A stretch of DNA of 64,000 nt from Treponema bryantii (GTDB lineage: Bacteria > Spirochaetota > Spirochaetia > Treponematales > Treponemataceae): the NCBI RefSeq assembly GCF_900113965.1, contig NZ_FORI01000001.1:1-64000 (forward strand), given 5' to 3'. Shown here in pieces: positions 42,069 through 50,554 of this stretch. Position 1 is the stretch's first letter; each line of letters starts with the position of its first letter. Position numbers and translations under genes: made by a program. The notes under the pieces were generated by a model. It did not search any database and was not told the origin of the DNA. It worked only from the letters and a program-made list of their open reading frames with translations.

Positions 42069-42601
42069 AAACAAAAAGGCTTACCTTGCGCCCGGTTCAG
42101 CTTGGAGATGAAAAAGAGATTCATGAATATGCCGGTGACAAGGAAATCACAATGATGTTCTGGCTGCCGAACGATAGTTTTGAAGAAACTGCAGAGTTTG
42201 TAAAACGAAATGCTGCAGACTGGGACTCTCCGGACCAGCTGGATTATGAGTTTGTAATTGTTTATGAAGGCAAAATAATCGGTGGCTGCGATGCAGATCT
42301 CAGCCATAGTGAAGATCATTCCTACGCTACCCTCGGCTGGATAATCAACAAGAATTACCGCAATCAGGGCTTCGCATCTGAAGCGGCCGCAGCACTCCTT
42401 GATTTCGCATTTACAAACCTTTCAATCAACAAAGTGTATGCACAATGCGACTGTAAAAATGCAGCTTCCTTTGGCGTAATGAAAAAAATCGGTATGACTT
42501 TAGTTGATGACAAGGGAACCCGAACTTATCCGAAAACCGGAATCACTTCGGGCGAGTTCACGTGTCTTATTACTCGGGAAGAATGGGAGAATAGAAAGTA
42601 A
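42053..42601 (+). CDS. GNAT-family N-acetyltransferase, RimJ/RimL type
   Basis: 182 residues. ETKRLTLRPVQLGDEKEIHEYAGD is the RimJ/RimL-like opening, GWIINKNYRNQGFASEAAAALLDFAF the acetyl-CoA segment (Y-R-N-Q-G-F-A) and KNAASFGVMKKIGM the C-terminal motif. Such enzymes acetylate N-termini of ribosomal proteins or amino-containing antibiotics. Starts within the last codons of the previous gene. Confidence 0.88.
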   Translation: MEKGIETKRLTLRPVQLGDEKEIHEYAGDKEITMMFWLPNDSFEETAEFVKRNAADWDSPDQLDYEFVIVYEGKIIGGCDADLSHSEDHSYATLGWIINKNYRNQGFASEAAAALLDFAFTNLSINKVYAQCDCKNAASFGVMKKIGMTLVDDKGTRTYPKTGITSGEFTCLITREEWENRK

Positions 42602-42690
42602 GTGGCTGTAATGTGCATTTCACCCTTTAGTTTTTGCATCTTGGCTTCTTGCACATTGCGGATTCAGCAATCGTAACTTATAGTAAAAGT

Positions 42691-43122
42691 ATGAAACGTA
42701 TTTTATATTTTTTATATCTTTTAATTCAGTGCACATGGGGATTGGGACAGACAATCATCGGGTTGTTTTTCTTCTTAATCCATATCAATAAGCCTCATAA
42801 GTTTTATAGAGGTGCAATTCAGACACAATGGAATGACCGTTGGGCAGGCTTGAGTCTCGGACCATTCATTTTCGTTCCGAATAACGAAGGTGATTATTTT
42901 ACTGGCGCGAGAGTTCACGAGTATGGACACACAATTCAGTCGCTGGTGCTTGGACCTTTGTACGCAATTGTTGGCGTGATTTCTGTTGGCTGGGGAAGCG
43001 TGATTTATCCGATTCTCAAACGCCAGGAGAAATACAAGGATTTGCCGTACACAAAATGCTTTGTTGAATACAATGCAAGCTGGCTTGGCGAAAAGGTAAC
43101 CGGCGAAAAAGCAGTGTGGTAA
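42691..43122 (+). CDS. Membrane protein with HExxH-like motif
   Basis: 143 residues from ATG 42691. Two hydrophobic helices (about 3-30 and 88-110). GARVHEYGHTIQSLVLGPLYA at about 74-94 carries HEYGH, a fit to the HExxH zinc-protease motif in a membrane context, but no further metal ligand is identifiable. The protein is not recognised beyond this. An in-frame start at 42634 is less likely because it lies in an AT-poor leader without ribosome site. It is followed after 4 bp by a methyltransferase. Confidence 0.6.
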   Translation: MKRILYFLYLLIQCTWGLGQTIIGLFFFLIHINKPHKFYRGAIQTQWNDRWAGLSLGPFIFVPNNEGDYFTGARVHEYGHTIQSLVLGPLYAIVGVISVGWGSVIYPILKRQEKYKDLPYTKCFVEYNASWLGEKVTGEKAVW

Positions 43123-43126
43123 TGCT

Positions 43127-43966
43127 ATGACTGATTTTGAAAAAGTAAAAAACTATTATAAACATTTTGATGAAAAGAACAGACTCCGGAATGACAACAG
43201 CGGAAAACTCGAGTTTTTGATGACTATGAGAATTCTGGAGAAGAATCTTCCGGCGTTGGGTGATGGTGACGCGACTGAGGTCTCAGTTCTCGACCTTGGC
43301 GGTGGTGCTGGAGTTTATTCTTTTCCTCTTGCTAAGAAGGGATATAAGGTCACACTTGCAGATCTTTCAGAGACTTTACTGGAACAGGCAAAAAAGCAGA
43401 AAGAAGAAGATAAGGTTGAAAATCTGATTGCCTGCGATCAGGTGAATGCGACTGACCTTAGCTGTTATAAAGATAACTCGTTTGATGTAGTCCTGCTCTT
43501 TGGCCCACTTTATCATCTTATAGAAAAAGATGAGCGCGAGAAATGTGTGAGCGAAATCCGGCGCGTTCTCAAAACCGGCGGAAAAGTTTTTGCAAGCTTT
43601 ATTCCTCATTTGTCAGGCAGCATTGCACTCGTTCAAAGATTCTGCTGGAGCCCGGATCAGGTTAGCATCGATACTTTGGAAGAATGCTTTGATTCCGGCA
43701 AGTTCAAGAATCTTTCGAGCAACGGCTTTCAGGAAGGCTACTACCCTGCCTCTGAAGAAATTGAAACTCTCTTTGCTGCAAACGGCTTTGAAAAACAATT
43801 GCTTCGTTCCATCCGTGGCTTTGGCTACGAAAAAGAAGATGTGATTTTCAAATTCAAAAACAAAAACGTCTTTTCAAAAATCCTCGAGCTGATTGATTCA
43901 ACTGCCGGGGACAAATCAATAATCGAAATGTGCGGACATGCAATGTATGTAGGAGTAAAAAAATGA
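43127..43966 (+). CDS. Class I SAM-dependent methyltransferase
   Basis: 279 residues. Motif I VLDLGGGAGVYSFPLAKKG (about 49-67), acidic loop LADLSETLLEQAKK, motif with DVVLLFGPLYHLIEKDER, and CVSEIRRVLKTGGKVFASF near 145-163: a complete methyltransferase_11/25-type core. Substrate unknown. Its stop overlaps the next methyltransferase start by 4 bp (ATGA). Confidence 0.88.
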   Translation: MTDFEKVKNYYKHFDEKNRLRNDNSGKLEFLMTMRILEKNLPALGDGDATEVSVLDLGGGAGVYSFPLAKKGYKVTLADLSETLLEQAKKQKEEDKVENLIACDQVNATDLSCYKDNSFDVVLLFGPLYHLIEKDEREKCVSEIRRVLKTGGKVFASFIPHLSGSIALVQRFCWSPDQVSIDTLEECFDSGKFKNLSSNGFQEGYYPASEEIETLFAANGFEKQLLRSIRGFGYEKEDVIFKFKNKNVFSKILELIDSTAGDKSIIEMCGHAMYVGVKK

Positions 43967-44679
43967 GTAACATTGAAAACTACAGAAAATATTTCACAAA
44001 AGATTATCTTATGGGACCAAACTCGTTCAGGTTGCTGGATGAGCTTATTCAGCGAAAACCTGCCGATGCAGTTTTTGACAGGACACTGGATCTGGGCTGC
44101 GGCTACGCTTTGACTTCGATGTTTCTTGCAAATGAAACAAATGCAAAGACTGTTTATGCTTTAGACCTTTGGATTGCTGCAACAGAAAACTATAAGCGCA
44201 TAAAGGAAAACAAACTTGAAGATAAAATCATTCCAATCCACGGTGACGCGATGGACATGCCTTTTGCGAACGACTATTTTGATGCTATTGTGAGTGTTGA
44301 TTCATATCATTACTTTGGCTGCAAGGAAGGCGTGTTTGGCGAAAAGATTTTGCCCTTTGTCAAAAAAGGCGGCTGTGTGATGATTGCAATTCCGGGTTTG
44401 AAAAAAGAACCAGAGGGCGAACTCAATACTATTTTTGAAACCTGGGCCGAAGGTGATGATTCACAGTTATTCAAAACTGTTGCCTGGTGGGGAAATCTCC
44501 TCAAAAAAGAATGCGGCAGCTCCTGTGAAATCTCCGTAAAAGAAGCAGACTGCTATGACATTGCCTGGCAGGAATGGTTCGACTCCGGACACGAGTTCGG
44601 CATCCGTGACAAGGAATTCTTGAGCAAAGGATTAGATGAAATCTTGAACTTTATACTGATTTACGTTAGAAAAAAATAG
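43963..44679 (+). CDS. Class I SAM-dependent methyltransferase
   Basis: 238 residues from ATG 43963, which overlaps the previous stop. LDLGCGYALTSMFLANE (about 45-61) is motif I, YALDLWIAATENYKR the ribose loop, IHGDAMDMPFANDYFDAIVSVDSYHYFG motifs II-III. The GPNSFRLLDEL and DSYHYFG pieces recall small-molecule methyltransferases. Distinct from its neighbours, so not a recent tandem duplicate. Confidence 0.88.
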   Translation: MSNIENYRKYFTKDYLMGPNSFRLLDELIQRKPADAVFDRTLDLGCGYALTSMFLANETNAKTVYALDLWIAATENYKRIKENKLEDKIIPIHGDAMDMPFANDYFDAIVSVDSYHYFGCKEGVFGEKILPFVKKGGCVMIAIPGLKKEPEGELNTIFETWAEGDDSQLFKTVAWWGNLLKKECGSSCEISVKEADCYDIAWQEWFDSGHEFGIRDKEFLSKGLDEILNFILIYVRKK

Positions 44680-44687
44680 GAGGGCTT

Positions 44688-45500
44688 ATGCTTACCCAGT
44701 TACCTGAAGAAAAGAAAGCTTTGATTTTTCCGCTGTTCAAAAACAGGCAGCCGAACACTTCTGCGCTGTGGTGTTATTTTGATGGAATATTGCCGGGTAA
44801 GACTTTTGTTGATGATATTAATGCGCCGACTAAAGCAATCTGTCAGCTTGATATGAGCTGGGTTTATATTAGTGACGCCGCAGATTTTGAATGGATTGAA
44901 GAGACCTTACGAGAAATAATTAAACACGCATGGATTCAGGTAGTCTGGACTCCTGAGAGAGATTCAAAGTTTCCGCTGGCAGAATTGGGAACTGTGATTC
45001 CTCGACACGAATATACTCAAAGAAAAGCTATTGAGCAGAAACCTAGAGACGTTGAAATAAAACCATTCGACAGCGAATTATACAAAAAGGTTCCGTGGAA
45101 GGAATTTCATGAGCGTGTTTACGGTTCAAAAGAGAACTTCCTGAAAATTGCTTTCGGATTTTATGCAATCGAAAATGGCGAAATCTGTAGTGAAAGCGAA
45201 GCAACCTTTACTGCCCGCGGATATACAGAACTTGGAATTATCACTGATGATGATAAACAGCGCAAAGGTTTTGCATTTGCAGTCTGTATCAAAACTCTGG
45301 AAGAAGTTGAGAAAAGAGGCCTAAAACCTATCTGGGCTTGCGATGTTGAAAACCTTGCATCAATGAAACTTTCAGAAAAACTTGGATTTATAAATCCGTT
45401 GAAATACAATTTCATTTTCTTCCCGCAAACTAATGAATCCGATAATAATATAGATAAATCATGCAGCCAGAGATCACATCAACAAAACTATGACAGATAA
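44688..45500 (+). CDS. GNAT-family N-acetyltransferase (GNAT_acetyltr_2-like)
   Basis: 270 residues: an N-terminal 110-residue half resembling a degenerate GNAT fold (ICQLDMSWVYISDAADF) and a C-terminal half with YTELGIITDDDKQRKGFAFAVCIKTLEEVEKRG, where K-R-K-G-F-A is the acetyl-CoA loop, followed by WACDVENLASMKLSEKLGF. The last 25 residues are Asn/Gln-rich and unconserved in appearance. AGGAGG lies 5 nt before ATG 44688. Overlaps the next gene by 11 bp. Confidence 0.82.
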   Translation: MLTQLPEEKKALIFPLFKNRQPNTSALWCYFDGILPGKTFVDDINAPTKAICQLDMSWVYISDAADFEWIEETLREIIKHAWIQVVWTPERDSKFPLAELGTVIPRHEYTQRKAIEQKPRDVEIKPFDSELYKKVPWKEFHERVYGSKENFLKIAFGFYAIENGEICSESEATFTARGYTELGIITDDDKQRKGFAFAVCIKTLEEVEKRGLKPIWACDVENLASMKLSEKLGFINPLKYNFIFFPQTNESDNNIDKSCSQRSHQQNYDR

Positions 45501-46188
45501 ATTTTCAAGCGATTTTATAAACGCACTAAAAAATCATGATACTCAAACTCTGCTTTCAATTCCAAAGAGCGATGTTCATAATCATCTGGGACGTGGCTGC
45601 CGTGTTGAGTGGCTTTCTGAAAAAATGAATCACACCTTTGCAAAACCGCCTGCAGTTTTTGACGGGCTTTTGGGAATGCAGGACTGGTATGTAAATAATA
45701 TCAGAGATTATTGCCGCGCCCACGACAGCAATCAGACTGATTATCGTCGCGAAGGTTGTTTTGCCGAAGCAGAAAGAAATCACCTTGCACGTTTTGCGCC
45801 AAGCTTTTCTGAAACCGATATTGAAGATTACGGCAGCTTGAAAAACTTTTGTGATTATTATGATTCGCTGCATAAAAAATATTGTCCGGATGCGGTGTAT
45901 GAGCCGGAACTTGCTTATCAATCTTATGCAGATATAGAATCAAAACTTGCGAAGGCAGAAGAGTATTTCAGCTCTGGATATTTCAAATCAATTGATGTCT
46001 GCTGCGGTGAAGGCTATAAACCTTTTTCTGATTATATCCCGTTGTACAGAATTGCAGAAAAATACGGCGTTCTAAAACGCATGCATGTTGGAGAAACCGG
46101 CACAGCAGAAGAAATTGAAGAAGCAATCGAAACTCTTGGTTTGGATGAAATCCGCTGCTGGGGAATATCAAACAGGATAGAAAAATGA
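45490..46188 (+). CDS. Adenosine-deaminase-like protein, C-terminally truncated
   Basis: 232 residues. PKSDVHNHLGRGC contains HxH, the first metal ligands of the amidohydrolase/adenosine deaminase barrel, and MHVGETGTAEEIEEAI contains the third metal His and the catalytic Glu-like position. The sequence ends right after LGLDEIRCWGISNRIEK, where adenosine deaminases continue with a His-Gly motif, CPTSN and the HxxDDP metal Asp. About 90 residues of barrel are missing, so catalysis is doubtful. The stop overlaps the next ATG by 4 bp. Confidence 0.68.
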   Translation: MTDKFSSDFINALKNHDTQTLLSIPKSDVHNHLGRGCRVEWLSEKMNHTFAKPPAVFDGLLGMQDWYVNNIRDYCRAHDSNQTDYRREGCFAEAERNHLARFAPSFSETDIEDYGSLKNFCDYYDSLHKKYCPDAVYEPELAYQSYADIESKLAKAEEYFSSGYFKSIDVCCGEGYKPFSDYIPLYRIAEKYGVLKRMHVGETGTAEEIEEAIETLGLDEIRCWGISNRIEK

Positions 46189-46970
46189 GTACAATCAATA
46201 ATCAAAAAAATGTAAAAGAACAGTATGCCAACGCGAGCAATTTAAATACGCGCATTTCAATTCATCAGAAATATTCAACAAATAAGATGGGGTTTGGAAA
46301 CTGGATTTTTTCGAATTATAAAATTACAGAGGGCATGAAGGTGCTGGAGCTCGGCTGCGGTACAGGCGATATGTGGAAAGGTCATGAGGATTTGATAAAA
46401 ACCTGTTCTAAACTTGTGCTTTCTGATTTTTCTGAAGGAATGCTTGAAAACGCAAAGACCAATATCGGGTCCAATGCCAATGTTGAATATCAGATAATTG
46501 ATATTCAGGATATTCCTTTTGAAGACGAAAGTTTTGATGTAGTAATTGCAAATATGATGCTTTATCATGTGCCGGATATGGCTCGCGGACTTTCGGAAGT
46601 TTGCAGAGTTCTAAAAACAGGCAGCGCTTTTTACTGCGCAACTTTTGGAGAACACGGAATTATAGAATATCTTTCCAAAACTTTAGGCGCTTATGGTGTT
46701 GAAGATAATGTAAATAAAAACTTCACACTTCAAAATGGAAAAGAACTTCTTGCCCCCTTCTTTTCTAATGTCCAAAGATTGAACTACGAAGATTCACTCG
46801 CTGTAACAGAAATTGATGATCTGGTTGAATACATTTATTCACTTTCCAGTATGACTACACTGAGCACCGTACCGAAAAAAGAAATTCATGACCTTCTTAC
46901 AAAGCAGATGGTCGAAGGCGTTTTGTCAGTTCCAAAAGAATACGGCATGTTCTGCTGCAGGAAGGACTAA
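46185..46970 (+). CDS. Class I SAM-dependent methyltransferase
   Basis: 261 residues. VLELGCGTGDMWKGHEDLI (about 48-66) motif I, LSDFSEGMLENAKTN acidic loop, IPFEDESFDVVIANMMLYHVPDMARGLSEVCRVLKTG motifs II-III, of the methyltransferase_11 class. Last gene of the co-directional chain begun at rsgA. The 85 bp after it (46971-47055) hold scraps readable as coding but with stops, a likely deletion junction with the convergent ABC gene. Confidence 0.88.
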   Translation: MSTINNQKNVKEQYANASNLNTRISIHQKYSTNKMGFGNWIFSNYKITEGMKVLELGCGTGDMWKGHEDLIKTCSKLVLSDFSEGMLENAKTNIGSNANVEYQIIDIQDIPFEDESFDVVIANMMLYHVPDMARGLSEVCRVLKTGSAFYCATFGEHGIIEYLSKTLGAYGVEDNVNKNFTLQNGKELLAPFFSNVQRLNYEDSLAVTEIDDLVEYIYSLSSMTTLSTVPKKEIHDLLTKQMVEGVLSVPKEYGMFCCRKD

Positions 46971-47055
46971 TATGCTGGACTTCGCAAAACAGTCCGGACT
47001 TACAGAATCCAGATAAGATTACTTCTGTATTTTGAAGCTGATAAGGAAGAAATCT

Positions 47056-47982
47056 TCACAACTCTTCCAATCTCTTTAATCCCGCTTTATTTACAGAAAT
47101 TGTCGTAATGCTGGTAGCAATCATGTTTGCTGCCATAATAACACCGCCACGGAGCTGAAACGCATAAAGCAGAGAGCCGAGTGTAATTATTCCTGCATTG
47201 ATTTTCTCTGCTCCAAGGAACATGAGAACAAGATATCCCATTATTCCAAAGAGCGGCATAACAGCATGCTCAATCGCTTTGTATAAAGCCTTTTTTATGA
47301 AGAGCAGTTTTAATTCCAGATTTTTGATTTTTATTTTCTTCAGAAAAAAATCAGAACAGTCATACAGAAAAACTGTATCGGCCAGATTTACGAAAGACTC
47401 ATACATGTCGGTTAATTCTGCGGAAGCTTTTTGTATTTTATTCTGAACGGACTTCAAGAGCGGCGAGACAATCCAGGTTATAATCAGAATATGAGGAATC
47501 ACAAAAGCAAGCACAATCAGAAATAATTTCAAATCAAAAACGCAGAATAAGATTGCAGACAAAATAAGATTTGCAATTCCATTCACAAGAAACACAAGAT
47601 TCCAGGGCTCGCCATAAATTGCGGCGGTCATCTGTGCATCCTGATTTATCCGCAAAAGGACATCGCCTGAAGCAAGTTTATCAATCTCTTCGATTGGTTT
47701 TGCAAGAAGCTTATTGAAAATATACAACTTTAATTTCTTTTGAAGCCCTGCATAAAAAGCTGCAAAAAAACGCCACACGGTTCCGTTATAAGTGAACAGC
47801 AATAAATTTGCCACCAGAAAAAGTCCGCACACAACACCAAGCCTCACAAAATCCAACCCCTCGATTGCTTCAAAAGCCTGTTTTAGGAAAAGCGCATTTA
47901 TGAGATTTCGGACGGCCTCGAAAGGAAGTCGTAAAGCAAGCAGCTGCAAATACTGTTTTTTGATTTCAATTTTTTTCAGCAT
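47056..47982 (-). CDS. ABC exporter membrane subunit, lacks ATPase domain
   Basis: 308 residues of an ABC-exporter transmembrane domain: about six helices, with the coupling-helix region GDVLLRINQDAQMTA after helix 2 as in type IV exporters. Normal half-transporters carry about 250 more residues of ATPase; this one stops at KAGLKRLEEL, just where the linker to the ATPase would begin, beside a suspected deletion junction. It overlaps the preceding NBD gene by 7 bp. It may form a heterodimer with the 48575-49546 product sharing one ATPase, or be a truncated relic. Confidence 0.75.
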   Translation of the reverse strand: MLKKIEIKKQYLQLLALRLPFEAVRNLINALFLKQAFEAIEGLDFVRLGVVCGLFLVANLLLFTYNGTVWRFFAAFYAGLQKKLKLYIFNKLLAKPIEEIDKLASGDVLLRINQDAQMTAAIYGEPWNLVFLVNGIANLILSAILFCVFDLKLFLIVLAFVIPHILIITWIVSPLLKSVQNKIQKASAELTDMYESFVNLADTVFLYDCSDFFLKKIKIKNLELKLLFIKKALYKAIEHAVMPLFGIMGYLVLMFLGAEKINAGIITLGSLLYAFQLRGGVIMAANMIATSITTISVNKAGLKRLEEL

Positions 47983-48578
47983 AAAACGCCTTCCTCCAGC
48001 CGGTAAATTTTGTCGCAGAAATCAAGAGCTTCTTTTCTATGCGCAATGGAAATTACTGTACGCTCTTTCCACCAGTTCTGCAGAGCCTCAATAAGATGGG
48101 CTGAAGTTTCCATGTCCAGAGCTGAGGTTGCTTCATCTAAAATCAAAATCTGAGGATTCTGTGCAATTGCTCTTGCAATGCAGATTCTTTGTGCCTGTCC
48201 GCCAGAAACATTATCCCCACGTACGCCTGTAAAAGTATCTATACCATCTGGGATAGATTTTACCCATTCTTCAAGCTGAGCAATTCTAACCGCTTCCCAA
48301 ATCTGATTTTCTGAGATTTCATGGCCGCAGGTGATATTCTCTCTGATGGTAAATGGAAAGAGTTTGTTCCCCTGCATCACCACAGACATTTTTCCCTCTG
48401 CAATAATTTGTCCCTGCTGAACTTCGTAAAGGCCGGAAATCAGTTTGATTAAAGTTGTCTTACCGGAACCGCTCTCACCGATTATTCCGATTTTCATTCT
48501 ATCAGGAATTGTAAGGTTCAGATTTTTAAGTACAGTTTTTTGATCATAAGAATATGTAAGATTTTCGATTTGAATCAT
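47976..48578 (-). CDS. Stand-alone ABC exporter ATPase subunit
   Basis: 200 residues from ATG 48578, shorter than usual. A-loop in LTYSYD, Walker A GESGSGKTT, Q-loop VVMQGNKLFPFTI, signature NVSGGQAQR, Walker B ILILDEATSALD, switch His in ISIAHR: all motifs needed for hydrolysis are present. It resembles the NBD half of MsbA/MdlB exporters split off as its own gene. Stop and start of the upstream membrane gene overlap by 4 bp (ATGA). Confidence 0.85.
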   Translation of the reverse strand: MIQIENLTYSYDQKTVLKNLNLTIPDRMKIGIIGESGSGKTTLIKLISGLYEVQQGQIIAEGKMSVVMQGNKLFPFTIRENITCGHEISENQIWEAVRIAQLEEWVKSIPDGIDTFTGVRGDNVSGGQAQRICIARAIAQNPQILILDEATSALDMETSAHLIEALQNWWKERTVISIAHRKEALDFCDKIYRLEEGVLC

Positions 48579-49546
48579 TGGTCTTCTCCTGCTCTGTTGA
48601 TTTTCTGAAGGTTCCCTGCAAAGATTCGGAACTGCATTATAAAGGACGGCATGTTCATCAGAATGCCAGAAACGTTCCCCGAAAGATTTATAAAAATATA
48701 AAGTTTGCCCACTGTCATCTTGTCTTTGATAACCAGATTGCCGCCAATCAAAACTAAAAGCAGCAAGGGTATGCATGTCATCACTGCAGAAATTGACATC
48801 AAAAGTGCTTTCTTTTTTTCCATGGAGATGTTCAGTTTTTCCCATGCCTCAAGTCTGTTCGTGTAATTTGTCAGTATGAATTTTTGTGCCTGATACAATC
48901 TGATTACCGGGAAAAGCGACATCAGACTTTCTGTAACGCCATTCAGTTTTGCATTTTCTTCATTTGCTTTGATTGTATAATTCTTCAAAATCTTACTCGA
49001 AAAAGACACATAAAGAATAATCAGAAAGACAGGCAGGTTTGAAGAAAACGCAAGAAACGGATTCAAAAAAATAAACCACCCGAAGGTACCAAGAAATTTT
49101 ATAAAACTATCAAAGATGAAAAACAGATTTTCGGAAATAAAAACACTAACTGCGTTAAACTCATTTAATAATACAGAAGTCATTTCACCACCGCTCACAG
49201 CCCTCTCTTTTGATCTCATAAACGAAACACTATTACGCGCAATACTTTCGATATAATTTTGTCTTAGCTCATAATTTATTCTGGCTGTAGTTACTCCGGA
49301 AATAAATGCATTTGCTCCGCTCATAAAAATGAAGGCGGCAAGAATAATCAGAAGTTCTACAAGCATTCCATGAATAGATGAGTTGCCTGCTCCGTCCATT
49401 CCAGCATTCCCCGCAGTTACAAGATCAATCAGATTTGCAAGATATTTATTCCAGACAAGCGTAACCGCAAGAAAAATTATATCAACTGCAAAAGTCAGAA
49501 AAATCATAAACTTCACTTTATAAAATGTGCGTGTTATAATGTTCAT
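48575..49546 (-). CDS. ABC exporter membrane subunit
   Basis: 323 residues, six helices of an ABC-exporter transmembrane domain ending NLQKINRAGEDQ at the NBD linker. With the downstream NBD it would equal one normal half-transporter cut in two. ATG 49546 is about 7 bp from the predicted -10 of the MerR-type promoter, which would make the mRNA leaderless; ATG 49507 (Met14) is an alternative with a weak GTGAAG site. Cargo unknown; the MerR regulator suggests drug or peptide efflux. Confidence 0.8.
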   Translation of the reverse strand: MNIITRTFYKVKFMIFLTFAVDIIFLAVTLVWNKYLANLIDLVTAGNAGMDGAGNSSIHGMLVELLIILAAFIFMSGANAFISGVTTARINYELRQNYIESIARNSVSFMRSKERAVSGGEMTSVLLNEFNAVSVFISENLFFIFDSFIKFLGTFGWFIFLNPFLAFSSNLPVFLIILYVSFSSKILKNYTIKANEENAKLNGVTESLMSLFPVIRLYQAQKFILTNYTNRLEAWEKLNISMEKKKALLMSISAVMTCIPLLLLVLIGGNLVIKDKMTVGKLYIFINLSGNVSGILMNMPSFIMQFRIFAGNLQKINRAGEDQ

Positions 49547-49583
49547 AACAAAACGCTAAACCTTACCCCAGGGACAGAGTCAA
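49535..49583. promoter_or_regulatory. Divergent promoters with MerR-type 19-bp spacer
   Basis: Minus strand: TTGACT (49583-49578), 19-bp spacer, TAGCGT (49558-49553). The over-long spacer contains the dyad CT-N2-CCC-TG-GGG-N2-AG, the hallmark of promoters that MerR proteins untwist. Plus strand: TTCACT (49512-49517), 17 bp, TATAAT (49535-49540) would transcribe merR across the operator, permitting autorepression. Confidence 0.75.
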
Positions 49584-49590
49584 GTAAAAA

Positions 49591-50064
49591 ATGGAAAAAG
49601 ATGAATTATTAAAAATAAGTGAACTTGCAGACTTTTTTGGAACAACCCCAAAGGCTCTGCGTCTGTACGAAAAAAAAGGTATTTTAGTTCCTTACAAGAT
49701 TGACCCACAAACCGGTTATCGTTATTACTCTGCCGACCAGGTAAAAAAACTCAACGTACTTGTAGAGCTGCAGGAACTTGGCTTTTCACTTAACGAAATC
49801 AAAAAAATTATGGAAGGCGGCATAAAATCAAAGGGCTTTCTTGATTCTCTTTATTCTAAGAAAGTTGAATGGGAACAGAAGAAAAGCGAGATACAGAGTA
49901 AAATCGACGCCATAGAAAATATCGAACAAAACCTCTCACGCAAAATTGAAGGCAAAGAAATTTCAGAAATGACCGAAGATGAACGCGCCTGGTTCTTACT
50001 CAATGCGGTTTGTGTGGAAGAACTCAAAGCTTCAAAAGTTTTGAGTGACGCAATTTGGGTTTAA
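49591..50064 (+). CDS. MerR-family transcriptional regulator
   Basis: 157 residues. Winged HTH at 5-75: LKISELADFFGTTPKALRLYEKKGIL, then TGYRYYSADQVKKLN and LVELQELGFSLNEIKKIM. A dimerisation helix (SLYSKKVEWEQKKSEIQSKIDAIENIEQNL) follows, then a short tail without cysteine clusters, so not a metal sensor. It likely controls the divergent split ABC exporter, 44 bp away. Confidence 0.9.
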   Translation: MEKDELLKISELADFFGTTPKALRLYEKKGILVPYKIDPQTGYRYYSADQVKKLNVLVELQELGFSLNEIKKIMEGGIKSKGFLDSLYSKKVEWEQKKSEIQSKIDAIENIEQNLSRKIEGKEISEMTEDERAWFLLNAVCVEELKASKVLSDAIWV

Positions 50065-50119
50065 GAAAATTAAAGAACATTTTTATTGAGAAAATAACCA
50101 GATAATTTATAATTAAAAA

Positions 50120-50536
50120 ATGACTTATTACAGAATCCACACTGCAGACATCGCTTACATCACACAGCAGCCACGAGGCTTGTTTACCGCAATCGGAAAG
50201 CTCGTTGATGCAAAAACTCTCACCGAAGAAGAGACCGCTGAATATTGGAAGAACCGCGAATATTTTGAAAAGGTTCTGCCGGTGCCACCCTTTTACGAGC
50301 AGGGAAATCCCGACCACGCAACCACCTGGTTTAAGGACACTCCTCAGGGCAACGACATTTACCGCCAGATGACCTTCTACCGTGCAATGGCAAAAAAGTA
50401 CGGTCTTAAACTTTATATCTCAAAGTGCACGGAACTCCCCGGCGAAGTTATTTACGAAGATGATTTTCAAATCGCAGTTAAAAATCAAAAGCCGGATGTC
50501 TGCATTACAATAAGCGAACTCTCCGGCTCAGATTAG
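50120..50536 (+). CDS. Hypothetical protein, 138 residues
   Basis: Not recognised with certainty. Soluble alpha/beta pattern, no signal peptide or membrane segment. Notable pieces are YITQQPRGLFTAIGKLVDAKTLTEEE, a dipeptide PVPPFYEQGNPDHATTWFKD, and MAKKYGLKLYISKCTELPGEVIYEDDFQIAV. It follows merR by 55 bp on the same strand and may be co-transcribed. No ribosome-binding site is obvious in the AT-rich leader, but codon use and the full-length frame support a real gene. Confidence 0.6.
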   Translation: MTYYRIHTADIAYITQQPRGLFTAIGKLVDAKTLTEEETAEYWKNREYFEKVLPVPPFYEQGNPDHATTWFKDTPQGNDIYRQMTFYRAMAKKYGLKLYISKCTELPGEVIYEDDFQIAVKNQKPDVCITISELSGSD

Positions 50537-50554
50537 TTTTATGCCTGCAATCAG

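Noticed and set aside
46971-47055. Small gene starting MLDFAKQSGLTES
   Set aside because: Stops after 14 codons without ribosome site; better seen as scraps at a deletion junction.
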